Shown in pieces: positions 6,075 to 13,978 of a stretch of DNA of 17,772 nt (position 1 is the first letter of the stretch; every line of letters begins with the position of its first letter). The translations under genes were made by a program, and so were the position numbers. Location of the stretch: assembly GCA_034663685.1 (NCBI GenBank), contig JAXDJC010000157.1, positions 1-17,772 on the forward strand, read 5' to 3'. The notes below the pieces were generated by a model. That model made no database searches. It was not told the origin of the DNA and saw only the letters and a program-made list of their open reading frames with translations. Source of the stretch: AC-37 sp034663685 (GTDB lineage: Bacteria > Actinomycetota > Thermoleophilia > Solirubrobacterales > Thermoleophilaceae).

Positions 6075-7778
6075 GTGACCGCCGCGAGGGCAGATGTGGT
6101 CGTTGTCGGAGCCGGGATCGCCGGCCTCGTGGCCACGCTCGAGCTGCTCGAGCACGGCCGCAGCGTGATCCTGCTCGACCGCTGCAAGCCCGAGGAGGTG
6201 GGCGGGCTCGCGCGTGAGGCGTTCGGCGGCATGTTCATGGTCGACACGCCCGAGCAGAGGCGCGCCGGCGTGAAGGACAGCCCGGAGCTGGCGCTCGACG
6301 ACTGGCTGCGGGTGGCCGACTTCGATCCGGAGGACGAGTGGCCGCGGCGCTGGGCCGAGCAGTACGTGGCCCGCGCGCGCGACGAGGTGGGCGGCTGGCT
6401 GCGCCAGAACGGCGTGAAGTACTTCCCGGTGGTCAACTGGGCCGAGCGCGGCGTGTTCGGCGACGGCAACTCGGTGCCGCGCTTCCACATCACATGGGGC
6501 TGCGGCAAGGGGCTGGTGGACGGGGTCTGGGGATCGATCCAGTCCCACCCGAGGCGCGGCGCGTTCGAGCTGCGCACCGGCACGCGCGTGACGAGCCTGA
6601 TCGAGGAGGGCGGCCGGATCACCGGGGTCCGCACGGTGCCCGAGGACGGCGGCGAGGAGAGCGAGCTCGGCGCCGAGGCCGTGGTGATCGCGGCCGGCGG
6701 CGTGGGAGGCAACCTCGACATCGTGCGGCGCGAGTGGCCGCACGACATGGGCGAGGCGCCCGAGCACATCCTGATGGGCTCGCACCACTACGCCGACGGC
6801 GCCATGCACGAGGAGGTCGAGCGGATCGGCGGCAACGTGACGCACCTCGACCGCATGTGGAACTACGCCGACGCCGTGCGCCACCCGGAGCCGCGCCGGC
6901 CGCTCCACGGGCTCAAGCTGATCCCGCCGCGGTCGGGCGTGATGGTCGACCCGCAGGGGCGCCGCTACGGGCCCGTCCCGGTGATGCCCACCTTCGACGC
7001 CTACTACGCGCTCGAGCGGATGTGCGAGAGCGACCCGAAGTACTCGTGGCTGATCTGCAACTTCAAGATCGCGCGGCGCGAGCTGGACGTGTCCGGCTCC
7101 CAGCACAACCCGGCCATCCGCGAGAAGCGGCTGGCGCGGTTCCTGCTGGGGATCGTGCTCGGCAAGCCGGCGCTCGTGCAGCACTTCATCGACCGCTGCC
7201 CGGACTTCGTGACCGCGAGCACGCTGCCCGAGCTGGCGGTGCGCATGGGCGAGGTGACGGGCGACGGCGAGCTGGACGCCGGGCTGATGGAACGCGAGGT
7301 GCGCCGCTACGACGACATGCTCGCGCGGGGCAAGGCGCTCTGGAACGACGACCAGGTGCGGCGGATCGCGGCGCTGCGCAACTGGCGCGGCGACCGGTTG
7401 CGAACGACGAAGTTCCAGCGCATCACGGACGCGGACGCGGGGCCGATGATCGCGATCCGGCTCCAGCCGATGAGCCGCAAGTCGCTCGGCGGGATCCAGA
7501 CCGACCTCGGCGGGCGGGTGCTGCGGGCGGACGGGAGCGCCGTCGACGGGCTCTACGCCGCCGGTGAGGCGGCGGGGTTCGGCGGCGGCAACCTCCACGG
7601 CAAGCGGTCGCTGGAGGGGACGTTCCTCGGGGGCTGCGTGTTCAGCGGGCGGATGGCGGCGCAGGCGATCGCCGGCGCGGAGAAGCCCGCGGTCACCCCG
7701 GCCCGGCCCGCGTACGGCGGCGGCGAGGCGTCGCCGAACGGCGGCTCGGCCGCCACGGCCACGCGCGTCGGCGGGTAG
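6075..7778 (+). CDS. FAD-binding dehydrogenase (flavoprotein, substrate unknown)
   Basis: A 567-residue flavoprotein of the FAD_binding_2 superfamily (fumarate reductase / ketosteroid dehydrogenase fold), usual length about 550. The N-terminal Rossmann motif VVVVGAGIAGLVATLELLEHG is at residues 8-28 with the ribose-binding acidic residue in LLDR. The segment REAFGGMFMVDTPEQRRAGVKDSPELALDDWL is typical of a subfamily annotated only as FAD-binding dehydrogenase. The C-terminal flavin signature is VDGLYAAGEAAGFGGGNLHGKRSLEGTFLGGC at about 516-547. The closing 25 residues are low complexity. No signal peptide. The likely chemistry is dehydrogenation or reduction of a cyclic or enoyl substrate, but the substrate is unknown. 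The GTG at 6075 is chosen as the start just before the Rossmann strand. It faces a lipid-acyltransferase-like gene, a hint of lipid metabolism and no more. Confidence 0.88.
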   Translation: MTAARADVVVVGAGIAGLVATLELLEHGRSVILLDRCKPEEVGGLAREAFGGMFMVDTPEQRRAGVKDSPELALDDWLRVADFDPEDEWPRRWAEQYVARARDEVGGWLRQNGVKYFPVVNWAERGVFGDGNSVPRFHITWGCGKGLVDGVWGSIQSHPRRGAFELRTGTRVTSLIEEGGRITGVRTVPEDGGEESELGAEAVVIAAGGVGGNLDIVRREWPHDMGEAPEHILMGSHHYADGAMHEEVERIGGNVTHLDRMWNYADAVRHPEPRRPLHGLKLIPPRSGVMVDPQGRRYGPVPVMPTFDAYYALERMCESDPKYSWLICNFKIARRELDVSGSQHNPAIREKRLARFLLGIVLGKPALVQHFIDRCPDFVTASTLPELAVRMGEVTGDGELDAGLMEREVRRYDDMLARGKALWNDDQVRRIAALRNWRGDRLRTTKFQRITDADAGPMIAIRLQPMSRKSLGGIQTDLGGRVLRADGSAVDGLYAAGEAAGFGGGNLHGKRSLEGTFLGGCVFSGRMAAQAIAGAEKPAVTPARPAYGGGEASPNGGSAATATRVGG

Positions 7779-7788
7779 CACCGCTCAG

Positions 7789-7812
7789 GGCCGCGGCGCC
7801 TTGGGCGCGGCC
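7789..7812. terminator. GC-rich hairpin between convergent genes
   Basis: GGCCGCG at 7789-7795 and CGCGGCC at 7806-7812 form a perfect 7-base stem with a 10-base loop, in the 34-base gap between the convergent stops at 7778 and 7813. No T-tract on either side, as is common for high-GC actinobacterial terminators. It could serve both strands. Confidence 0.5.
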
Positions 7813-8733
7813 TCAGCCGACGATCGGGACGGTGCGCTCCTCGGAGAGCGCGCTGAGCGACTCCTGCATCTCCCCGGTGACCTCGTCGTAGATGTCGTCG
7901 ACGTCGGCCGCGGGCCCGAAGCGCTCGCGCAGATCGATCGGGGGACGGACCTCCACCTTGATCTTGGCCGGCAGCGGCAGCCGGGTGGGCAGGTCCAGCA
8001 CGCTGATGCCGAACGGCGGCGCGATCGCGATCGGCAGCACCTTGATGCGCGCGAAGCGGTCGAGGCCGGTGAGCTTGGCGAGGCGCCGGCCGCGCGTCAC
8101 GAACAGTGCGGTCTCCTGGCCCCCGATCGCCACGACCGGCACGATCGGCACGTTCTCCTCGAGCGCCAGCTTGATGAAGCCCTTGCGGCCGCCGAACTCG
8201 ATCCGGTCCGAGTGCCAGCTGGGGCGGAACGTCTCCCAGTCGCCGCCCGGGTACACGAGCACGGGCGCACCCTTGGCGAACGCCTTCTTCGCATTCTCGT
8301 GCGACGCCGCGAGCACGCCGTAGCGGCGCAGCATGCCGAAGCCGGGCATCCGCGCGGCCACGTCGTGGGCCAGCTGGTGAAAGCGGCGGTCGGGGCCGAA
8401 GTGGTCGTAGAACTCGTAGGCGAACGCGAACGTGTCGGCGATCAGCGTTCCGCCGGAGTGGTTGCCGACGAGCAGCGCCGGCCCGTCCGGGATGTTCTCG
8501 AGGCCCACGACCTCGGAGCGGAAGTAGGCGCGCACGAGCGCGCGGTTGAGCGGCAGCGTGCGCCGGATGTGGTCGGCGTCCCACTCGTCGAGGCTGTTGC
8601 CGGGGAGGCCGCGATCGATCATGCGCGCGGCGGCGACCAGGTCGTCGATGGCGGTTGCGCCAAGCTCGACGATTCCGTCGAGCGGCGCGGGCGTGACGCG
8701 GGCGAGGTGCTTGAGCGGGTTGAGTGAGGGCAT
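7813..8733 (-). CDS. Lysophospholipid acyltransferase-like protein (LPLAT, MGAT-like)
   Basis: A 306-residue member of the glycerolipid acyltransferase superfamily, close to the MGAT/DGAT-like branch. The active-site block LLVGNHSGGTLIADTF is at about residues 87-102, with His92; the following acid is Asp100, further away than the classical HX4D spacing. The second block YPGGDWETFR at 161-170 corresponds to the glycerol-phosphate-binding FPEG/YPGG motif, followed by GGRKGFIKLALEENVPIVPV, also typical. It probably moves an acyl chain onto a lipid alcohol at the inner face of the membrane; the acceptor is unknown. No clear transmembrane helix, so peripheral membrane attachment is likely. The ATG at 8733 is chosen because an upstream 42-residue extension is low complexity and reaches into the divergent spacer. 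GGAGG lies 20 bases upstream, inside a hairpin loop, so initiation is unusual. Confidence 0.85.
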   Translation of the reverse strand: MPSLNPLKHLARVTPAPLDGIVELGATAIDDLVAAARMIDRGLPGNSLDEWDADHIRRTLPLNRALVRAYFRSEVVGLENIPDGPALLVGNHSGGTLIADTFAFAYEFYDHFGPDRRFHQLAHDVAARMPGFGMLRRYGVLAASHENAKKAFAKGAPVLVYPGGDWETFRPSWHSDRIEFGGRKGFIKLALEENVPIVPVVAIGGQETALFVTRGRRLAKLTGLDRFARIKVLPIAIAPPFGISVLDLPTRLPLPAKIKVEVRPPIDLRERFGPAADVDDIYDEVTGEMQESLSALSEERTVPIVG

Positions 8734-8743
8734 GTCTGATCCG

Positions 8744-8790
8744 TGCCCGGTGGCCTCCCCGGGCAAACGGGCACCCTCGCGCCGGGTGCC
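8744..8790 (-). repeat. Two tandem hairpins in the acyltransferase leader
   Basis: TGCCCGG 8744-8750 pairs with CCGGGCA 8759-8765 (8-base loop), and GGCACCC 8770-8776 pairs with GGGTGCC 8784-8790 (7-base loop); four bases separate them. On the minus strand the hairpin nearer the gene presents GGAGG in its loop, 20 bases before the ATG. Confidence 0.5.
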
Positions 8791-8820
8791 GCCCGGCGCC
8801 GTGCGCCAACCCGCGCGCCG

Positions 8821-8842
8821 GTTCAGGATACGTTCAGGGCCC
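8821..8842 (+). promoter_or_regulatory. PHO-box-like direct repeat
   Basis: GTTCAGG at 8821-8827 is repeated at 8832-8838, exactly 11 bases on. Two 11-base units beginning GTTCA is the layout of Streptomyces PhoP binding sites. A weaker GTTCTGG sits at 8847-8853, out of the 11-base register. Regulation by a PhoP-like protein is inferred. Confidence 0.4.
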
Positions 8843-8874
8843 GTGCGTTCTGGTACCAAGTGCGGGTTCCCTGC

Positions 8875-10362
8875 ATGCAGTCAACCCTGGTTCAGCACGC
8901 ACGCCCGCTCCGCGGTCGAGTCGACGCCGCGATCCCGCTGGCGCGCGGGGACCTGGCCGTGCTCGCGGCGCTCGTGGCCGTGGCGGCGGCGCTGCGGTTC
9001 CCCACGCTCTCCGACCAGAGCTTCTGGCACGACGAGGCGGTGACCGTCGGGCGTGTGCTGAGGCCGAGCCTCGGGGACACGCTCAGCCTCACCGCATCGA
9101 GCGAGGCCACGCCGCCCGCGTACTACGTCCTGGCCTGGCTCTGGACGCGCGTGTTCGGCGTGAGCGAGTTCGGGATCCGCTCGCTGTCGGCCGTCTGCGG
9201 CGTGGCGCTCGTGCCCACCATGTACGCGGCCGGCAGGCGCCTCTGGCCACGCGCGGGCACGATGCTCGCGGCTCTGGTCGCGGTCTCGCCCTTCCTGGTC
9301 TGGTACTCGCAGGAGGCGCGCGCCTACGAGCTGGCCGCGCTGCTCTCCGGGCTGTCGCTCCTGTGCCTCCAGCGCGCGCTCGAGGAGCCGGCCGGCCGGC
9401 GCCTGGCGGCCTGGGTCGCGGTGGCGAGCCTGGCGCTCGCGACGCACTACTTCACGGCGTTCCTCGTCGTTCCCGAGGCGGTCTGGCTGCTGGCCGCCAC
9501 GCGCGGCCTGCGCGCGCCCAAGCTCGCGGCGATCGCCACCGGCGCAGCCGGCGCGGCGCTGGTGCCGCTGGCGATCCACCAATCGCATCTGCACCACGAC
9601 ACCTGGATCGCGCGCATCCCGCCCGGCACGCGGATCGTGAACACGGCCAAGGCGTTCGTGGCCGGGCCGAGCGGCGCGCCGTCGGCACTGCTCTGGGTGG
9701 TTGGCGGGGCCGCGCTGGCCGCCGGCCTCCTGCTGCTGGTCACCCGCGCGGACGAGGGCGAGCGGCGGCGCGTGGCAGCCCCGGCCGCGCTCGGCGGCGC
9801 CGCACTGCTCGTGCCTGCGCTCCTCATGGCCGTGGGGATCGACTTCTTCTACCCGCGCAACCTGATCCCCGCGCTGGTGGTCCTGCTGCTCGTTCCGGCG
9901 GCGGGATTCGCGGCCGCGCGCGCCAATCGCGCCGGTCTCCTCGCCGCGTTCGTCCTGTGCGTCGTTAACGTCGCCGCCGTGGTGGCCGTCAGCTCAGACG
10001 TGAAGCTCCAGCGCGCCGACTGGCGCCGCGCGGCCGCGGCGATCGGCTCGACCGCGACCGATCGTGCCGTGATCGTCCCCTTCATCGGCGACGACCCGAT
10101 CGCCTACTACCTTCCGCGAACGCGGCGCGCCACCGGCCCGGCGACCGTGTCCGAGGTCGACGTCCTCAGCTTCGCCCAGGCGGGCCGCGCCCGCCGGCGG
10201 GCGCCGGTGCCCGGCTTCCGCGAGTTCGACCGGCGCCGCTTCGGCCAGTTCACGCTCACGCGCTTCCGCGGCCCGCCGCACACCGTGCGCCGTGCGGACC
10301 TGAGGCGCGCCAGCCTGGGCACCGGGCACGTGGCCCTTCTCGTGCAGGGAGCCGGCCGGTGA
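8875..10362 (+). CDS. Membrane glycosyltransferase, GT39 / PMT-2-like
   Basis: A 495-residue polytopic protein of the GT-C fold, with a hydrophobic N-terminal helix (about residues 25-42) followed by the first outer loop carrying WHDEAVTVG at 51-59. Its Asp53/Glu54 match the catalytic acidic position of GT39 and ArnT-like enzymes. The segment PPAYYVLAWLWTRVFGVSEFGIRSLS (80-105) and SPFLVWYSQEARAYEL (138-153) are hallmark PMT_2 motifs; FFYPRNLIPAL (324-334) is a later one. About nine membrane helices are likely, with a short soluble C-terminal tail. Such enzymes transfer a sugar from a polyprenyl phosphate carrier on the outer face of the membrane. The ATG at 8875 is chosen because upstream in-frame sequence is non-coding in character. 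It overlaps the next gene by 4 bases (GTGA), so the two proteins are probably made together. Confidence 0.85.
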   Translation: MQSTLVQHARPLRGRVDAAIPLARGDLAVLAALVAVAAALRFPTLSDQSFWHDEAVTVGRVLRPSLGDTLSLTASSEATPPAYYVLAWLWTRVFGVSEFGIRSLSAVCGVALVPTMYAAGRRLWPRAGTMLAALVAVSPFLVWYSQEARAYELAALLSGLSLLCLQRALEEPAGRRLAAWVAVASLALATHYFTAFLVVPEAVWLLAATRGLRAPKLAAIATGAAGAALVPLAIHQSHLHHDTWIARIPPGTRIVNTAKAFVAGPSGAPSALLWVVGGAALAAGLLLLVTRADEGERRRVAAPAALGGAALLVPALLMAVGIDFFYPRNLIPALVVLLLVPAAGFAAARANRAGLLAAFVLCVVNVAAVVAVSSDVKLQRADWRRAAAAIGSTATDRAVIVPFIGDDPIAYYLPRTRRATGPATVSEVDVLSFAQAGRARRRAPVPGFREFDRRRFGQFTLTRFRGPPHTVRRADLRRASLGTGHVALLVQGAGR

Positions 10363-11681
10363 GCCAGGCAACCGTCACGCCGGCCGCGCCGGCGGTCGCG
10401 GCGCTGGCGCGGCGTGCCCGCCAGGCGGTCGGCTACGGCTCGATCCTCCTCACGGGCGCGCTGAGCGTGCTGCTCTGCGTGTGCGCGGCGGCCGGGGTCT
10501 CGTACGTCGTGCCGGCGAGCCGGCGCGACTTCACGGGCTGGCTCGCGGGCCCGCTGCACGGGATCGTGTCGAGCACCCTGACCGGCGAGCAGACGATCCT
10601 CGTGATCGTCGCGCTGTTCGCCTGCTACCTGGCCACGCTCGCCTGCCTGTCGTCGGTGCGCACGCGTTGGGTGATCGGGGCGATCGTGCTGCTGCACGTT
10701 CTCTTCACCATCGCGCCCCCGCTGATCTCGAAGGACATCTTCAGCTACATCGGCTACGCCCGCCTGGGTGCGCGGCACGGCACCGACCCGTACCTGCACG
10801 GGCCGTTCCTGTTCCCCAACGACCCGTCCTATGTGTTCGTCGCGTGGAAGCACGTGGGCAGCGCGTACGGGCCGCTGTTCACGGTCGGGACCTACCCGCT
10901 CGCGTTCCTGCCGGTGTCGGCGGCGATGTGGGTCATCAAGGTGGTCACGGCGGCCACGAGCCTGGGCCTCGTGGCGCTCACCTGGCGCGTGGCCAAGCAG
11001 CTCGGGCGCGATCCCGTTCGGGCCGCGGCATGGGTCGGGCTCAATCCGGTGCTGCTCGTCTACGGCGTGGGCGGCGGCCACAACGACCTGATCATGCTCG
11101 CCCTGATGATGGGCGCCGTGACGCTGGTGCTCGGGGGGCGCGAGGCGCCCGCCGCGGCCGCCGTGGTGCTGAGCGCGGCCATCAAGATCACCGGCGGGGT
11201 GATGATGCCGTTCCTCTTCCTGCGCTCGCGCGAGAAGCAGCGCGTGGTGATCGGCGCGCTCGCAGCCGTGACCCCGATGATCGTGCTCGCCTACACCGTG
11301 TTCGGCAGCGGCGCCCTGGGGCAGTTCAAGGTGCTCAAGCGCCAGCAGCGGCTGGTGTCGGCGGACGCGATCCCCAACCAGCTCGCCCAGCTCGTGGGCC
11401 TCAATGGGGTCACGTCCGACGTGCGGCTCGTGGCGCGCCTGCTGCTGATCGGGTCGCTCGCGCTGCTCGCCTGGGCCGTGTGGAAGGGGACGATGGACTG
11501 GGTCGCGGCCACCGGCTGGTCGCTGGTCGCGTTCGTGCTGACGAGCTCGTGGCTGCTCGGTTGGTACGTGCTCTGGCCGCTGCCGTTCGCGGCGGTGTCG
11601 CGCGACCGGCGGCTCCAGGCCGTCACGATGATGCTGCTGGTCTACTTCCTCGCCATGCGGTGGACGGTGTTCGTCCGGTGA
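10359..11681 (+). CDS. Polyprenol-phosphate-mannose-dependent mannosyltransferase, MptA/MptB-like (GT87-like)
   Basis: A 440-residue polytopic protein resembling the mycobacterial alpha-1,6-mannosyltransferases MptA/MptB, which use polyprenol phosphomannose to extend the mannan core of lipomannan outside the membrane. Key segments are SKDIFSYIGYARLGARHGTDPY (residues 124-145), where Asp126 sits at the catalytic position; AYGPLF near 159-164; LNPVLLVYGVGGGHNDLIMLALM (208-230), the strongest family signature; and SSWLLGWYVLWPLPFA (396-411). Roughly ten or more membrane helices. The start is GTG at 10359, overlapping the upstream stop as GTGA and preceded by AGGGAG at 8-base spacing, a coupled pair with the GT39-type gene. 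The donor and linkage are inferred from the family; the acceptor is unknown. Two GH76 mannanase-family genes further right strengthen a mannan interpretation. Confidence 0.82.
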   Translation: MSQATVTPAAPAVAALARRARQAVGYGSILLTGALSVLLCVCAAAGVSYVVPASRRDFTGWLAGPLHGIVSSTLTGEQTILVIVALFACYLATLACLSSVRTRWVIGAIVLLHVLFTIAPPLISKDIFSYIGYARLGARHGTDPYLHGPFLFPNDPSYVFVAWKHVGSAYGPLFTVGTYPLAFLPVSAAMWVIKVVTAATSLGLVALTWRVAKQLGRDPVRAAAWVGLNPVLLVYGVGGGHNDLIMLALMMGAVTLVLGGREAPAAAAVVLSAAIKITGGVMMPFLFLRSREKQRVVIGALAAVTPMIVLAYTVFGSGALGQFKVLKRQQRLVSADAIPNQLAQLVGLNGVTSDVRLVARLLLIGSLALLAWAVWKGTMDWVAATGWSLVAFVLTSSWLLGWYVLWPLPFAAVSRDRRLQAVTMMLLVYFLAMRWTVFVR

Positions 11682-11687
11682 CCGGCC

Positions 11688-12113
11688 TCAGCCTCCGTGG
11701 CGGGGCAGGCAGCGCGGCTGCGTGGGCAGGCCGCGCGCGGCGGCGCGCGGGTAGAAGCAGCGGTAGCTCGCCAGGATCTCCGTCGAGCCGGTGCTCCGGG
11801 CTGAGATGACGATGCAATACCCGTCGACCGGGCTGGCGGCGCCGCTGTTCGCGCTGCGCGCCCTGCAGACCATGTCCCTGTCCCCCCCGACCTTGAGCCT
11901 CGCCGGCCCGAACCGCCCGAGGGACGCGTGGGCCCCGAACCAGCGCTTGGCCACCTTCTTGTCCACCTTCACGCGCTTGTTGTCGCGCACCGTCTGCACG
12001 CCGTTGACCACGGCGGCGGTCGTGAGCACCACCGCGAAGGCGGCGATCAGCAGGGTGGGGAGCGACGGGCGGCGAAGCCGCGCTCGCCGGCTTGGGGCGG
12101 TGTCCGTTGCCAT
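11688..12113 (-). CDS. Membrane-anchored four-cysteine protein, unknown function
   Basis: A 141-residue protein I do not recognise. It has a basic N-terminus (residues 9-15), one hydrophobic helix at about 18-40, then a mostly polar domain rich in Lys and Arg (KRVKVDKKVAKRWFG at 46-60). The helix orientation by positive-inside rule puts the C-terminal domain outside. Four cysteines at 83, 100, 119 and 135 all lie in this outer part, so two disulfides are possible. Codon third positions are strongly G/C, like the neighbours, which supports real coding. It lies on the opposite strand between two glycosyltransferase pairs: convergent with the MptB-like gene (6-base gap) and divergent from the next gene (41-base gap, no clear promoter or Shine-Dalgarno on either side). 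A role in the glycan locus is plausible by position only. Confidence 0.65.
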   Translation of the reverse strand: MATDTAPSRRARLRRPSLPTLLIAAFAVVLTTAAVVNGVQTVRDNKRVKVDKKVAKRWFGAHASLGRFGPARLKVGGDRDMVCRARSANSGAASPVDGYCIVISARSTGSTEILASYRCFYPRAAARGLPTQPRCLPRHGG

Positions 12114-12154
12114 CTGAAGGGCGGCTCGCGGGCAGCGCGAGCGACCGCTCCAGT

Positions 12155-13978
12155 ATGACCACAGCGCCCACCCCGGTGGCTCGCGAAGCGCGGGCTCCCG
12201 CCCCGCCGGCGGCGGCGGAGACCGGCTCGCCGGCGCGCAGCCCGGCGCTCGCCCGCGGCGAGATCGCGCTGGTGATCGTGGCCGGGATCGTGCTGTCGAT
12301 CCTCATGAACTGGCCGCTCCCGGCGCACCTCGGCACGCACATCGCCCAGGACCTGGGCGATCCCACGCGCACGGCGTGGCAGCTTGCCTGGGTCGGGCAC
12401 GCGCTGGTCCACGACCCCGCGAACCTGTACCAGTCGAACGCCTTCTGGCCGCTGGCCAACAGCCTCGGCTTCTCGGACTCGCTGATCGGGTACGCGCCGG
12501 CCGGCGTGGTCGGGAACGGCGTCCATGCCGCGGTCGTCCGCTACAACCTCCTGTTCCTCTTCTCCTACGCCCTCTGCTTCGTCGGGGCCTACCTGCTGGC
12601 CCGCGAGCTCGGGGTGCGGCGGATCGCCGCGGTGGTGGCGGGAGTGGCGTTCGCGTACGCGCCGTTCCGGCTGACGATGAACGGGCACCTGCACGTGATC
12701 TCGAGCGGCGGGATCCCGCTGGCGCTGTTCTTCATGCTGCGCGGCTACCGGCGCGAGAGCGCCGCGCTCGTGGCAGTCGGCTGGCTGGTCGCGGCCTGGC
12801 AGCTCAGCCTGGGCTTCACCCTCGGGCTCCAGCTCGTGTACCTGCTGGCCGTGCTCGGAGTGGTGGTCGCGGTGTGGTGGTGGCGGTCGGGCCGCCCCGC
12901 GATCGGGCGGCGCGTGATCGCCGCCACGCTGGCGGGCATGATCGTGCTCGGCGCGGTGAGCGCGGTGCAGGCCCGCCCGCTGCTCCGGGTGGCTCACGAC
13001 TACCCCACGGCCAAGCGCGATCCGGCCGAGGTGGCCAAGTACTCGGCGCCGCCCAAGGCGTTCCTGTCGGCGCCGGTCGAGGACCGCGTGTGGGGCGGCG
13101 TCACGAAGCCCGTGCGCAGGACGCTGCGCTCGCCGAACGAGCAGAACCAGTTCCCGGGGCTGGTCATATTCCTGCTCGCCGTGATCGGGCTTGTCGCGGG
13201 CAGCGCCTACTCGCGCCGGCTCCGGATCGGGCTGGCGGTGGCGATCGCCGTGGTCGGGCTGCTGTCGCTCGGCTTCGGGGTGCTCGACGGGAGGTTCACC
13301 TACAGGCTGGTGCTCGACCACGCGCCGGGGTGGAACGGCGTGCGCACGCCGGGCAGGCTGATCACGCTCACGTCGCTCGGCCTGGCGCTGCTGGCCGCGG
13401 CCGGCACCCACCGTCTCCTGAGCGTCGTGGAGGCGCGCCGCCGCGCGCTGCCGCCGCGGATGGGCGCCGCGGTGCCGGTGGCCTGTGCCGTCGTGCTCGC
13501 GGGCGCCGTGCTGGTGGAGGGCCGCGGCAGCATGCCCAACCCCAGCGTGCCGCCGGCGCCCGCCGCCCTCGCCGCAGCGCCCGCGCCGCAGCTCGAGCTG
13601 CCGGCCAACGCCGCGTACGACCGGCTCTACCAGCTCTGGTCGGTCGACCGCTTCCAGCCGATCGTCAACGGCGTGTCCACGTTCCCGATCCCGTCGATGG
13701 GCGAGCTGATGCTCCAGATGGACCGCTTCCCCAGCCGCCGCACGGTCGGTCGGCTGCGGCGACTCGGGGTGCGCACCGTGCTGATCCACCTGGACGTGAC
13801 GCGGCTCCCGCTCCAGCGCAAGTGGAAGAACGTGCACCCGCCCGACCTGCGGAGGATGGTGCGCCGCCCGGTGGCCGGCCTCCCTCTGCGGCGCACGCGC
13901 GCCGGGTCGGTTATTCGTTACGACCTGAAGCCCGTGGCCCATCCGACCCGCAAGCTCACCCGGTCACCGCGTGGATAG
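12155..13978 (+). CDS. Large polytopic membrane protein, GT-C / YfhO-like
   Basis: A 607-residue protein with an Ala/Pro-rich N-terminal tail (1-33), then many hydrophobic helices up to about residue 475 and a soluble C-terminal domain of about 130 residues. After the first helix the outer loop has THIAQDLGDPTRTAWQLAW (61-79), with acidic residues where GT-C enzymes have their catalytic acid; PGWNGVRTPGRL at 391-402 is another motif I recall from YfhO-like membrane proteins. The exact family is uncertain. The likely role is transfer of a sugar or glycan from a lipid carrier, judged from topology and neighbours. The ATG at 12155 is chosen over an ATG at 12092 because the latter lies inside the divergent gene. 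No good Shine-Dalgarno. It overlaps the next gene by 8 bases. Confidence 0.75.
   Translation: MTTAPTPVAREARAPAPPAAAETGSPARSPALARGEIALVIVAGIVLSILMNWPLPAHLGTHIAQDLGDPTRTAWQLAWVGHALVHDPANLYQSNAFWPLANSLGFSDSLIGYAPAGVVGNGVHAAVVRYNLLFLFSYALCFVGAYLLARELGVRRIAAVVAGVAFAYAPFRLTMNGHLHVISSGGIPLALFFMLRGYRRESAALVAVGWLVAAWQLSLGFTLGLQLVYLLAVLGVVVAVWWWRSGRPAIGRRVIAATLAGMIVLGAVSAVQARPLLRVAHDYPTAKRDPAEVAKYSAPPKAFLSAPVEDRVWGGVTKPVRRTLRSPNEQNQFPGLVIFLLAVIGLVAGSAYSRRLRIGLAVAIAVVGLLSLGFGVLDGRFTYRLVLDHAPGWNGVRTPGRLITLTSLGLALLAAAGTHRLLSVVEARRRALPPRMGAAVPVACAVVLAGAVLVEGRGSMPNPSVPPAPAALAAAPAPQLELPANAAYDRLYQLWSVDRFQPIVNGVSTFPIPSMGELMLQMDRFPSRRTVGRLRRLGVRTVLIHLDVTRLPLQRKWKNVHPPDLRRMVRRPVAGLPLRRTRAGSVIRYDLKPVAHPTRKLTRSPRG

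Larger units (their letters stand above)
8734..8874. other. 141-base divergent spacer with hairpins and direct repeats
   Basis: Non-coding spacer between the acyltransferase gene (minus) and the GT39-type gene (plus). It contains two adjacent 7-base-stem hairpins (8744-8765, 8770-8790) and a direct repeat resembling a PHO box (8821-8838). TACGTT at 8829-8834 could be a plus-strand -10, but no -35 is evident. Neither start codon has a normally spaced Shine-Dalgarno. Confidence 0.5.

Noticed and set aside
5640..7781. A 713-codon minus-strand frame opposite the FAD dehydrogenase and the end of the STAS/ATPase gene
   Set aside because: It spans two clear plus-strand genes and has shadow composition; both sense genes carry intact motifs.
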